Positions 25,753 to 36,509 of a DNA stretch of 64,000 nt are shown here, one piece after another. The position numbers and the translations under genes were made by a program. The notes under the pieces were generated by a model that was not told the DNA's origin, did not search any database, and saw only the letters and a program-made list of their open reading frames with translations. This stretch comes from Circinella umbellata (Eukaryota; Mucoromycota; Mucoromycetes; Mucorales; Lichtheimiaceae), in NCBI GenBank assembly GCA_025093555.1, contig JAIWNF010000060.1:124001-188000 (forward strand). The letters run 5' to 3'. How positions within the stretch are numbered: the stretch's first letter is position 1; each line of letters starts with the position of its first letter.

Positions 25753-26410
25753 CTATACATCACTTATGTTGCCTAATGTTATGTCACCTGGTATCATATC
25801 AGGATATATAATATAACATCTGTTGTCATGCAAAGATGATTTTAACAACCCTGCATTACCCCGTATATGCTCAGCATCAATGACATACAGCTTGTCAGGT
25901 GTATTGGGTCCACCTCGAGGTCCATATGGAAGGCCGTTCTTCTTTCTTACACCAGTGCCATAGTCAGTCATGTTAAGATTTCCAAATAATTTGACTAAGC
26001 ACAATGGACGTTCATCAACAATGCCCTCCTCCTCAACACCTTCCATTGTCTCTGCGCTTTCGACAACTTCCATTTCTTCATCTGATTGGCTCATACCCTC
26101 AAAGCTTTCTTGATTGAATTCTGGAGTAACTTTGCTCTAGGTGATTAATATGGTGTTCTCCGTTTCGTTGGGAATCACCAATCACCAAAACTTGCAAATA
26201 GATGTCCTCATTAGTTATAGGGACGGTTGTTGTTACGTTTGTTGTGTTTGTTGTTGTTGTTGTTGTTGTTGTTGCTGATTCATTTTTCCTGATGTCGAAC
26301 GATAATAGTGAAAATAAAAGCACCACATAACTTCTAAAATAAAAAATGTCACACAAACGCAGTCCACACTCAGAGATAGCAGTCAAGGCCACAGCAAAAA
26401 GAAATAGCAT
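25753..26410 (-). CDS. Second ORF of the CACTA-like element, unknown function
   Basis: Two minus-strand open stretches, 26,410-26,099 and 26,094-25,753, probably form one gene. The upstream part has a poly-Thr run and VPITNEDIYLQVLVIGDSQR. The downstream part starts acidic (MSQSDEEMEVVESAETMEGV) and ends with LYVIDAEHIRGNAGLL and YIIYPDMIPGDITLGNI. I recognise no domain. Its position, head-to-head with the tnp2 gene inside one element, suggests an accessory or DNA-binding protein like the second gene of plant CACTA elements, but this is inference. Confidence 0.4.
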
Positions 26411-26789
26411 GAGACTCTAAGCACAGAACAATGACACCATTATACATGCCGTAGTATCAAAGTAACATGAAGAAAGAAAGAGAGAATACCCAAGGATGGC
26501 AATATAGATCATGATCGAACAAAAACATAGAAACTGCAGTATATAAAAAAAAGTATAAATATGAAAAGCATGTTCAGAAATTATTAATCTACATAATTTT
26601 TTTTTACAATGCGCAAGTCCACCTTTATTTACTGCAAAAAATGCTTCCAAGCTGTTGAAAAGACTAAGTATAGAAAACATTACGCTTTGTGTGGTATGAC
26701 CTAAATTGTTATCTTGCAAAAATATTACATGCATTATAAAAATAACCTTTATGAAAAAAATACTGACCTTGTATTATTAACTACCTAGA

Positions 26790-28092
26790 TGGAAGTGTTC
26801 AAACAGTTTCTCGACCACTAACCCAAGATCGTGAAGCATTACCTGCTGCTCCTACTCCCTCTCAGAATGAACCCCTGGCTATGGATCAAGATCATGTATC
26901 TTCTATTCTCCCTGCAAATGAATTGGCTAGTGACTATAGTATTGATGATGTAGAATACGACTTTGGACAAGATGACCAGACTTATGTCACCCAAGATCAA
27001 GATGACGATGACATTGACAATGATAATTATACTAATCTAAGCGATAGTGAAGATGATAATGAGGATTCTGCTATCATCAACGCATCCAATATTGACGATC
27101 CCATAATCCAACCAACAAACAACTCTATGTCAGAACAAGGAACCCAGCCAACCAACTTGCAATACATCGGTCCTTAGGAAAAGGAAACCCCCCTTGTCAT
27201 CAATGAACCTATCACCGAAAAAATCCAAGCAATGCCTCAACTACAAAGTTATGAACAAAAAAGTTATGAGCTTTTCTGCTGGGCACAAGATAACAATGTT
27301 AGCCATGATTCCTATGATGAGCTCATTTCGCTATTTAACAAGTGGATTAATCAAGATGATTTTGGTAAGCATTCAGCTCAAAAAGAGTAATCATTCAACT
27401 GTGTGATTAATAACTTACTAATAACTGATAATGTACAAAATCATATTTTAGATAAAAAACTATTGCTCTTGCCTAAAACATCCGAAAACAGATTGGGTAA
27501 AATATTCCAACTTGATGAGAGAGTATACCAGATATGCCCAAAACGCTGCCGTTTGTTTCCTCAAGGTTCGAATGATGAGTGTAGCTGTGGTGAACAACAA
27601 TTCAAGAGTAACAGAAAACCAGTTAAAACCATGTCTTATTTTCCTCTTGCTCGACAGTTGTCAAACCTTATTGCAGATATGGCGACGTGCGAGATGATAC
27701 AAGATCTTCATGAACCGGAACCTGGACAAATGAACAACATTTTTGATGGATCAATATACAAGAAATTCAAATCGACAATATTCCAAAATGAACAAGACAC
27801 CATAGCAATTGCATTGTTTGTCGATGGATTTGCACCATTCAAAGGAGGAGAAGCAAAGATGACAGTAGTACATGTCATACTTTTAAGCCTGCCACCAATG
27901 GAACAGTAAGATATTATTATTACTACTATCTTTGTTACTATATCTTCAACAATCCATTTACTTATCTTTATTCACAGTTACCGCACAGAAAATATGCTCC
28001 AGGTTGCAATTATACCAGGAGATCATAACGGCGATCTGTTTTCGTTTTTGACACCACTATTGAATGAAAATATTACTGTATCATGCTTATAG
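26790..28092 (+). pseudogene. tnp2-type CACTA transposase fragment
   Basis: Acidic N-terminal region (26,790-27,176), then one in-frame TAG at 27,176, then coding continues through an intron near 27,366-27,450 and another at about 27,909-27,977. The conserved part reads YQICPKRCRLF with a Cys cluster (ECSCGE), YFPLARQLSNLI, MNNIFDGSIYKKF, then IAIALFVDGFAPFKGG and VHVILLSLPP, ending GDLFSFLTPLLNE. This is the transposase_21/tnp2 family; the Asp in LFVDGF is the expected first catalytic Asp. The C-terminal half is missing: after 28,092 unrelated Ser/Thr/Pro-coding sequence follows. Inactive. Confidence 0.75.
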
Positions 28093-29269
28093 CTCGACTG
28101 TTTCACAACCGGATCTGGTCGTCTTCTCCGTTCCTTCCTCTCTGCATACTGTTGCTTCCTCCTCCTCCTCTCCTTTCTCACGCCAACCACTACCACCACC
28201 ACAACAAGATGATTTGTATCAAGACAACTGCTGCTCCTCCATGATTCCTGCCACTCGTCCCGCACCATCACCATCATCATCATCCACCTCATCCACCTCC
28301 ACCACCTAATCACATCGACCTAAAAAGGGAAAAGCAAGAGCTCCCCTATCCAATCGTTAATGTTTTTTTTTTAATAAAAATAATCTATAAATATACAGTA
28401 TACAATAGCTTTTAATGGTCTAGCTAAGTTACACGGATGTCTTAAATAATAATCCCAAATAAGGAATCTCTGTTTTAAATTTGAATCATAAACTTCGATA
28501 TCTGCGATAAATCTGCGATATCTGCGCAAGTTGCCTATGGTGCAAGTCAAATATTAAGTCCTAATGTTTCTACTTTTCAAGATTATTTTATCCCATTAAT
28601 ATAAATAATAAAACTCATCATCTATAATTATGATATCTGTGTTATTTTCAATGACACACGACCCATATCTATAAACGTCAATATAATTTACAACGTTTGA
28701 TGAATAGTAATAAAATAATATAGCTTATCTATATATTATTCAATAGGTATAAAAAGGATGACTACATTGAGTAGTTGGCAAAATAAAGAATTAAAAGCTT
28801 CTGCATGAGAATACTGGTCGTCCAAAAAAGTATTGCGAAATTAATCTGTTGCTGTAGCAACATCTTTTATACTAAAAGAAATATACAGTAAAACATGTAT
28901 TGAATACAATGCCATTCATTTTTTCATTATTCTTTTTATATACGTAATAATGTTTACAATCTTTAATCAATTTTTTAATTGAACGAACAGAGAAAATGCT
29001 GATTACTATAAAATAAAAATGTTCTTTTTCATTGAGGCCATATTCAAAGATATACAGTACATCTCATGTCAAATACATATAAGTAGTATAATTATCAAAT
29101 AGTTAAATTCATTATCAAAGTAGTACCTTATCCTTATATAAAGATACATCTGTATTTATTTTTAGTAATATATGAATAAGGTAGTAATATATTATCATTA
29201 TTCAGTATTGTTAACTAAAAAAAAAGTAACTAAAGAGAAAAGGAAGAAAGATTCAAATACATTTTACAG

Positions 29270-29575
29270 GTGTCAAAAGGAATGAATTAAAGTATTGCTC
29301 TTCATGTCTGCTGACTAAGCCCACAAAAGCTGCATCTGAAGACCTTAGAAGTGTGGAATGATAAATGGTTCCAATCTATAAATTTCTGAAAGATATTTCT
29401 CATTATTCAGCTGATTAAGAGTATCATAAAACGCCTCCTCATGTTGTTGTACATAATTATATGATTCGAGTAGTTGTTTATTTTGTAAATTTTTTATGAA
29501 CTTGACACCATCGTCATCTCGAAAGCCGACTTTTGATTCATAAAAAAATGACAAACTACTGCAAAAAGACAGCAA
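29270..29575 (-). pseudogene. Fragment of an unrecognised protein-coding gene
   Basis: Minus strand reads SKVGFRDDDGVKFIKNLQNK, continuing with LLESYNYVQQHEEAFYDTL and IYRLEPFIIPHF, then a stop and, in another frame, AAFVGLVSRHEEQYFNSFLL. The amino-acid composition is coding-like, but no domain is recognised and no start or neighbouring exon was found. It may be debris from a transposon. Confidence 0.3.
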
Positions 29576-29695
29576 AGTGCATTAGCACAGTCCATAAAAA
29601 TCAGTCATATCTTACTAGTAATTTGGTAGATTTGATAGATTTGATGGATATTAATATGATCACTGAAGATCTGTATGATATATATAAACATTATT

Positions 29696-29740
29696 TGATA
29701 ATTTACCCGATCAGAACATTATCTACCTTATCAATAAACC
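29696..29740. repeat. Short inverted-match repeat shared with 55,605-55,655
   Basis: About 45 bases around CGATCAGAACATTATCTACC, continuing into a CTTATCAATAAACCA-type tail, match the reverse complement of sequence at 55,605-55,655. Both lie in AT-rich stretches with weak secondary structure. Probably the end of a small MITE family; full borders are not visible. Confidence 0.45.
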
Positions 29741-29857
29741 AAACACTATATCATAAGGTAGACAATGCTATCATTAATATAGCCTAAGCTTATTAAAAAA
29801 AGATATTATTCTAATATTCTACCCCTCCTTTTGGGTTTTCCCCCTCTATTTTTTTTT

Positions 29858-30330
29858 GGGTAGTGCTACCTGTGCGATTTTTTTCTGGCGGGTGTTTAAT
29901 TGTAGGGGTACAGCGCAAACAGCTATAGCCGATCCTCTTGTGATATCAACAGCACAATTTCATTTACTAAACAAACTTTATCAAGAAACGTTCTTAAAAA
30001 AAATTATAAGTGCTTATCTGTGCGATTTTTTTGTCTGGGCGTAAAATATGAGAAAAAGCTGTGCGATTTTTTTTACTTCTAAATGCCATAGCTGACAGTT
30101 TATTTGATAATGTAAAGTAGTCTACCAAAATATATAATATAAAAACTTATTGATTATTACTGGCCATTAGCATCAACTTGCTCACATATTATACACAAAA
30201 AAAAGATAATGCACTTGGATTATTTGATTAAAACGGCTTTATTGGTGCGATTTTTTTTTTGTAGAAATGATTTTCACAACTACACAGATTTCCTATTAGC
30301 ATAACTCATTATTTGTGCGATTTTTCTTAT
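29858..30330. repeat. Subterminal TGTGCGATTTTTT repeats of MULE-A
   Basis: The motif (T/G)GTGCGATTTTTT occurs near 29,871, 30,019, 30,060, 30,245 and 30,315. Reversed versions (AAAAATCACACC, AAAATCGCAT) lie near 38,759 and 38,780 at the other end. Such clustered subterminal motifs are likely transposase-binding sites. Confidence 0.6.
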
Positions 30331-30612
30331 GATAACTTAATATGTTGCTTTCATGTCTCTCATGGTGTAACGTTCAAAGCCAAAACTATATAGAACAGTA
30401 AGCTGATTATATCCATTTGTTATTTTATTTCATTAAGATATATTTAAGCTATCTAAAAAGTATTACATAAGAAGGAAATATAAGTATGAATGGTAGAAAG
30501 AAAAAGAAAATAAAGTTAAGCAGATAGGAATATAAAGTAATTATATGTAATAATAATAATATAAAAATAGACAAGTATGTATATGTATGGAAAAAGAAAA
30601 ATAGATTTTACC

Positions 30613-31505
30613 TAGGGGGTTGAACATTAATTTAATATTTACAAAATATTTATAGAATTCTTAAATTCTATAATATTTTTATATATAAATAAAATAAATG
30701 CATGCCAAGAGATTAAAATCAAAATATAAAATATTTTTGATTTTCGTGGCATTGAAATAATAAAAAATATCAAAATTTATAAAATTTTGGATATTTTGAG
30801 ATTTATGGATTTTATGGATTTTATAAATTTTATGAAATTTATAAATAATATAATATATTGTTTATTCTTATTTATATATATTAAAAAACAAATATTTGTA
30901 ACACAAATCTTGTTTTTCCAGAAATAAAAATATAAGTATAGGTTTGTTACACAAACAATATATATTAGCGTTAGGTCTAATTTATTTTATTTATATTTAA
31001 TATTTCAAAAGTTCATAGAACTTTAAGAATTATATTTTTTTTATATTTTTAAATTAAAATATGGTTACGTAATCATATTTTTAAAAATAAAGCTTAAAAA
31101 ATAAATTCTATAAAAAAGATAAAAATTAAATTATTATATATAATAATTTATTATAATTTTTATTCTTTTTAAGATACAATGTATCTGAATCTTACAGATT
31201 CTAAAAACAAGAAAATCTATGATTTTATTTGTTTTTAATATATATAAATAAGAATAAACAATATATTATATTATTTATAAATTTCATAAAATTTATAAAA
31301 TCCATAAAATCCATAAATCTCAAAATATCCAAAATTTTATAAATTTTGATATTTTTTATTATTTCAATGCCAAGAAAATCAAAAATATTTTATCTTTGAT
31401 TTTAATCTCTTGGCATACATTTATTTTATTTATATATAAAAATATTATAGAATTTAAGAATTCTATAAATATTTTGTAAACATTAAATTAATGTTCAACC
31501 CCCTA
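30613..31505. mobile_element. Foldback element FB1 (long inverted repeats)
   Basis: Two arms of about 300 bp (30,613-30,918 and 31,203-31,505) are nearly perfect inverted repeats beginning TAGGGGGTTGAACATTAATT. A core of about 285 bp holds TTAGCGTTAGGTCTAATTTA and small palindromes such as GGTTACGTAATC. No ORF is present, so it is non-autonomous. Flanking duplications are not evident. Confidence 0.85.
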
Positions 31506-31572
31506 ATAGAAAAGATATATCTTTTCTATACAAATTAAGGTAAAATAATGATGAATATTTATGATATTCATC

Positions 31573-32582
31573 TAGAGGATTAAACATAAACCTAATGGTT
31601 ACAAAAATTTCTTAAGATTTTTCTAATCTATAATATCTTTATATATATTTAAGAAAAATAAAAACAAATGTTTTTTCTTTTTCTGTTAATTATTTTTAAA
31701 TTTATTTTTATAAAAATATCAAAAATTATGAATTTTTGGATATTTTGGAATTTATGGATTTTATGAATTTTATGAAATTCATAAATTTATGACATAAAGA
31801 AAAATAAAACAAATTGTTTTCTTTTTCACTACCACCACCACTTCAATAACAAGAACAACAACAACACTAACATGTTCTTGTTTCTACTTATATGTATTAA
31901 AAACAAATATTTGTAACACAAATCTTGTTTTTAGAATATTTATTTAAATATTCAGATAGCATAGCTATCAAAAAGAATAAAAATTATCAAATTTATTATA
32001 ATAAATTAATTTTTATCTTTTATATAGAATTTATTTTTTAAACTTTATTTTTAAAAATATGATTACGTTATCATATTTTAATTTAAAAATATAAAAAAAA
32101 AATAATTCTTGAAGTTCTACGAACTTTGGAAATATTAAATATATATAAAATAAATTAGACCTAACGCTAATTTATTTTGTTTGTGTAACAAACCCATATA
32201 TATATTTTTATTTCTGAAAAAAACAAGAAAATCTATGATTTTATTTGTTTTTAATACATATAAGTAGAAACAAGAACATGTTAGTGTTGTTGTTGTTCTT
32301 GTTGTTGAAGTGGTGGTGGTAGTAGTGAAAAAGAAAACAATTTGTTTTATTTTTCTTTATGTCATAAATTTATGAATTTCATAAAATTCATAAAATCTAT
32401 AAATTCCAAAATATCCAAAAATTCATAATTTTTGATATTTTTATAAAAATAAACTTAAAAATAATTAACAGAAAAAGAAAAAACATTTGTTTTTATTTTT
32501 CTTAAATATATATAAAGATATTATAGATTAGAAAAGCTTTAAGAAATTTTTGTAATCATTAGGTTTATGTTTAATCCTCCTA
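31573..32582. mobile_element. Foldback element FB2, related to FB1, opposite orientation
   Basis: Arms of about 360 bp begin TAGAGGATTAAACATAAACC (left) and TAGGAGGATTAAACATAAAC (right, reversed) and include CACTACCACCACCACTTCAA. The core is the same as in FB1 but inverted (AAATTAGACCTAACGCTAA), so FB1 and FB2 lie head-to-head 67 bp apart. No ORF. Confidence 0.85.
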
Positions 32583-32649
32583 GTAAAAGAAACTATATGT
32601 AAAGAGATTGAGTAATAGTGATCAAGTGGTGATTGTACGAAGTAAAGAA

Positions 32650-33520
32650 TTGACTGATGGTATTGTTATTAAGTTTCCGGGTACATATTATTGCCCCATA
32701 CACAACTTTTCTTCATTCGCAATCGTGCATACTCCAAGAGTTTTTGGTCCCCTGCATGTTCCACCTGCATCATATCAAATTCATTTAGCTTATTGTCTTG
32801 TCGAGCGTCTTTTATATCTTCATGGATTAACCGTGCACTGGTTTCTGGAATTAATACTTGTTAGATATATGACATAGGTCTTAGACAATATGTTTCAATA
32901 TTTCCTGAAAGTTTTTTTAAATACATAGAGACTAATGCATTTGCAATAGCAATCTGTCCTCGATTCCCATAATATCCAACCTATAAGCAATATAAATTGA
33001 TTTTGTTAAAATTTTTTGGTTTGATTGTTACTGAAATTTTAAGTTATTACTATTATACATACTAAAAATTCATGCAATTCCTGCAACATTTGAACCATGC
33101 TCTGAGCTTTTCTACTTCCAAGCTTTTCTATTGATCTGATGGCTTGCCTCAAATAGAAGCTGTCCTCTGTCCCAGCAATAATTCCATCAAGTTGGCTCTT
33201 TAGATCTTTCACCCAATTATTGAGCTCCTCAAAGTCAATTGACAAAGGATAGCATTCTTCCAATGCTACTGGCTTGTAATCACATTTAAACCGATGTGTC
33301 CAGCAGAAGTGATCACGTTCTTGCTTACTTAAGCCAAGTGTATCATGTAAATTAATGATTTTCTGCTGCTTCATGCTCATTGGTCCTTATCTAAGTAAGT
33401 ACTTCTGGCAATACTTCTGTATTCTTTTGGCTATAAAGTACTTAGAATGAAGGTCTTGTATTACTTTTGTGAATGGTGTCAGTAACTTTTTCTTACAGAA
33501 GTAGCACTGGCTCACTATAT
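32650..33520 (-). pseudogene. RTC4-like domain gene inside MULE-A
   Basis: Reading the minus strand from about 33,520: a Cys pair with following helix (CYFCKKKLLTPFTKVIQDL), one in-frame TAA at about 33,385, then LSKQERDHFCWTHRF, YPLSIDFEELNNWVKDL, and, after an intron ending near 32,980, GYYGNRGQIAIANALV and VLIPETSARLIHEDI. This order (CxxC, FCxxH, IDF, YYGxRG, LIPE) is that of the RTC4-like domain of fungal proteins (yeast Rtc4 is named for restriction of telomere capping). The biochemical role of the domain is unknown to me. Two in-frame stops suggest decay. Its place between the transposase and the element end suggests it is cargo, or a second MULE gene. Confidence 0.65.
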
Positions 33521-36509
33521 ACAACACATACAGTATTAGAACTTTTAGTAATAGGTAGGTAAAATATTTTACTGTGAAAAAAATTACACTTACAAGAACC
33601 ATCACAACCGCCAATCAACTAAGGGCTCAACATGGCACCTGATTCATTGATTTCTAATGTATCTATTAGTGTTGGCCATATCTTGGTGATTGTTGATAGC
33701 TTGTAGTATACAAAAGTAGTTTTGTCTGGTTGGCAAAGTACTTCTTGTGAGGTTCGTGATACTCGATTTGTTATAATTTCAACACTGGGTTTAAGATTGT
33801 CAAAGCGAGCTAGGAATCGCTCACTATTATGTTCAACAGTTGCAACTGTATAAAAATGAAATCCATCATCAGTCACACTGTGTACTTTTGAATGTAGTAT
33901 ATAATGTGCATCATGGAACTTCATTTCATAAGGAAAATGCATGTACTGAATTATATCTGACCTCGGATCTTTCCACACAGTAGCCCGAATCAACAAAAAT
34001 GGAGAATATTTTGTGATGATGTTTTCTTGGGTAGCATCTCTATTGGCACAGTCCTTCGAATTACATTTTGCTTGTCGTGGATTCAGTACATGATGAGCGT
34101 AAAAATGGTCTGTGAATTCAATAGAATCTTCTCTAGTTATCTCGCTAGTAACTATATCAATATCCAATAGCAGATTTTCTCATGTTGATTTAAAACCACA
34201 AGAGGAACAGATCGTAGAACAAGTGTATGTCGGAAAAAAGTTCTGTTTAAATGTCAATGAAGCCTTTGACAGTAAATGTTGTTTTAAGAAATAATGAGCA
34301 CTGTTCATTTGTCGATCTGAAAATTCAGAAAGACCCCAAGCAAAGCGGCGTGCAATACTGGTAGCCATTGATCTGCTGGTTATGATATTCTTTTGATGAT
34401 AGTGTGAGGAAAGACAGAGCATAATATCAACCACATTGTAAGTTGTGTGTAGTAATGAAACAGAGTCGAGATTTATATACGTCAGTATTAAACTCCAAAG
34501 CATTTCTATTGGTGCATCGATAAAGCAAGAATTAGTATTGTTTGGCTCGAGATACAGTTCGTATGGTACTATTTTTTAAAGTTTGTTAATTCTATACTTA
34601 CACTACATAAGAAAAGATATCTAGAATTAGCAAATTATGAATTACCTTTGGCATGTAATATATGGGATGTGTCTTCTTGATTAGTACTACATCTCACGTT
34701 TTTGATATGACGTTTGGGAATATTTGGAATTGGTATGCTGCTTTTCTCTGATTTCACTATATGTTGTCTAAGAAGTATAATAGTATTATTATATAACAAA
34801 GTATAAAAAGTTACAGTATAAGAATCCGTTGGAAAAAATGGGATGTATTCTTACTTCTTTTTTGGGTGGTGGTTAATAGTGGTACCAATATCTGATGAGT
34901 GTTCTTTTCTAATTTCACGTTTACGTTTCAAGTCTGTGTAATTAATTTTATCAATGATTGTTTTTCTTGGTTTAGTGATTCGCTTTTTTGGACGACCTTT
35001 TGCTTTGATTTTTCTTGGTATTTGAATTTTATTGATGTCAGTAGAAATATCATCATTATTAGCCAAGATATTCTCAATATTATCCATTAACAAGTTTAGG
35101 CACTTGTGATCATGAATCTGTATAAATCTTTCTTGCAATGTATAAAGTATAGTAGTTGCCCTTGATGATAATTCTTTGCTGATAATTTTTATGCTAACAT
35201 CAGTTTCTATAGATATTGAAAGTATATGTTAGTATGTTCATAATAGTGATCTCATTATAAATTATATCTAATAGTTTATATACATAAAGATATTTCTCAA
35301 AATACTTGCCTTCTTCATATATATCATATGCCAGAAAGAATACACACTTTCTAATAAAATTGGCATATCACTTTTAATCATGGCATGGCGATATGGAAGT
35401 TGAAGGTTTTGCTTTACAATACAGCAGCAATTGTCATTGTGGTTATCTTCATCGATATTGATATATTCATTACATAAGATATATAAAACATAGTGAGAAA
35501 CGCGTCCAAGGAGGTTCTCGAAGTATTTTGCTGCATCACTTGATATGATCACGGGTTGCTTCAGTAGCTCTAAATAAAGCTCACCGTCTTCATCCTCCAT
35601 CTATATATTATAATACAGTATGTATGTTAGTCCTTGTATGAAATTATAATTATATTGGTGTATGTTTTATAAAAAGAAATGTAGATAGAACAAACATACC
35701 ATCCAATTACGCTTCTCGTTTATCTTTTGAAATAAATGTAGCAAAGAACCATACTTAGCTATCCGTGCTTTTAAGCTTTTATGGTATGATTTGACCCTTG
35801 ATGTTGTTCGAGATTGAAAATGAGGAAACTGTTTATACCAATAACCACCCCAGACGTGCTTATTTTCTAAACAGCTATTACACAAGAATAAGTATTTTAT
35901 AACAGTTATTACAGTAATAAAATGCAATAGTGCCAGTAGTAATGGTAAAGATAATCAAATATAAGCATAGAGTTTTAAAAATTACCTAGCCATATAACTC
36001 TTTAGCTCTGCTTCAATTAAAGACTTGGGAATATGTTTATAATAGCACTCAACAGCGTTGTCAAACTCTTTTTCTGTTCTACACCATAGTAGCTTACTGA
36101 CAATATGATCCATTTTATCTTAGTCTGAGTATTTCTGTCCGCGCTTCTTTGGAGTAAACTTGCCATTATACCTGTCAGAGAAATTCTTTTGAACATGCCA
36201 GGTGCACTGAATAGTATCACTTGATGGAAATTCATCGTGGATGCTCTTGATAAGTTGAGGATCTTGGTTAGTAACAAAAAGTGTAGGGGGTGAAAAAATA
36301 GATGATGTAGGCCATACTATATCATGTAATTTTTTGGCCATCCAGGTGTAGGAAGACTCTTTTTCGTCCACCATTACACAGCATGCAATAAGAAATGTAC
36401 GAAGCTGACGACTTCCAAGATTACAGACACCAACAATGTGAACAAGAGGCATGTTATGAAAATCAACCTTGTATGTTGAATCTATGAGTGAAGAATAAAC
36501 CACCACTAT

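Larger units (their letters stand above)
25302..28542. mobile_element. CACTA-like (EnSpm) DNA transposon, delimited
   Basis: Ends are inverted: CACCATGGG at the left and, on the other strand, CACCATAGG at the right. Both sides are flanked by CAA (25,299-25,301 and 28,543-28,545), a 3-bp duplication as expected for CACTA elements. Next to both ends lie inverted copies of a CGCAGATATCGCAG motif, matching the subterminal repeats of this superfamily. The 3,241-bp element carries a tnp2-type transposase relic (+) and a second ORF on the opposite strand. The terminus is CACCA rather than the canonical CACTA/CACTG. Confidence 0.75.

Noticed and set aside
28097..28313. Ser/Thr/Pro-rich frames on both strands after the tnp2 fragment
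   Set aside because: Translation of TCC/ACC repeats; no conserved motif, although it may be a decayed tail of the tnp2 gene.
29871..30330. TGTGCGATTTTTT repeats considered as a CRISPR-like array
   Set aside because: Irregular spacing, very short motif and location at MULE ends; eukaryotic context.
32608..32877. Plus-strand ORF of 89 codons
   Set aside because: The opposite strand encodes the C-terminal RTC4-like blocks (GYYGNRG, LIPE).
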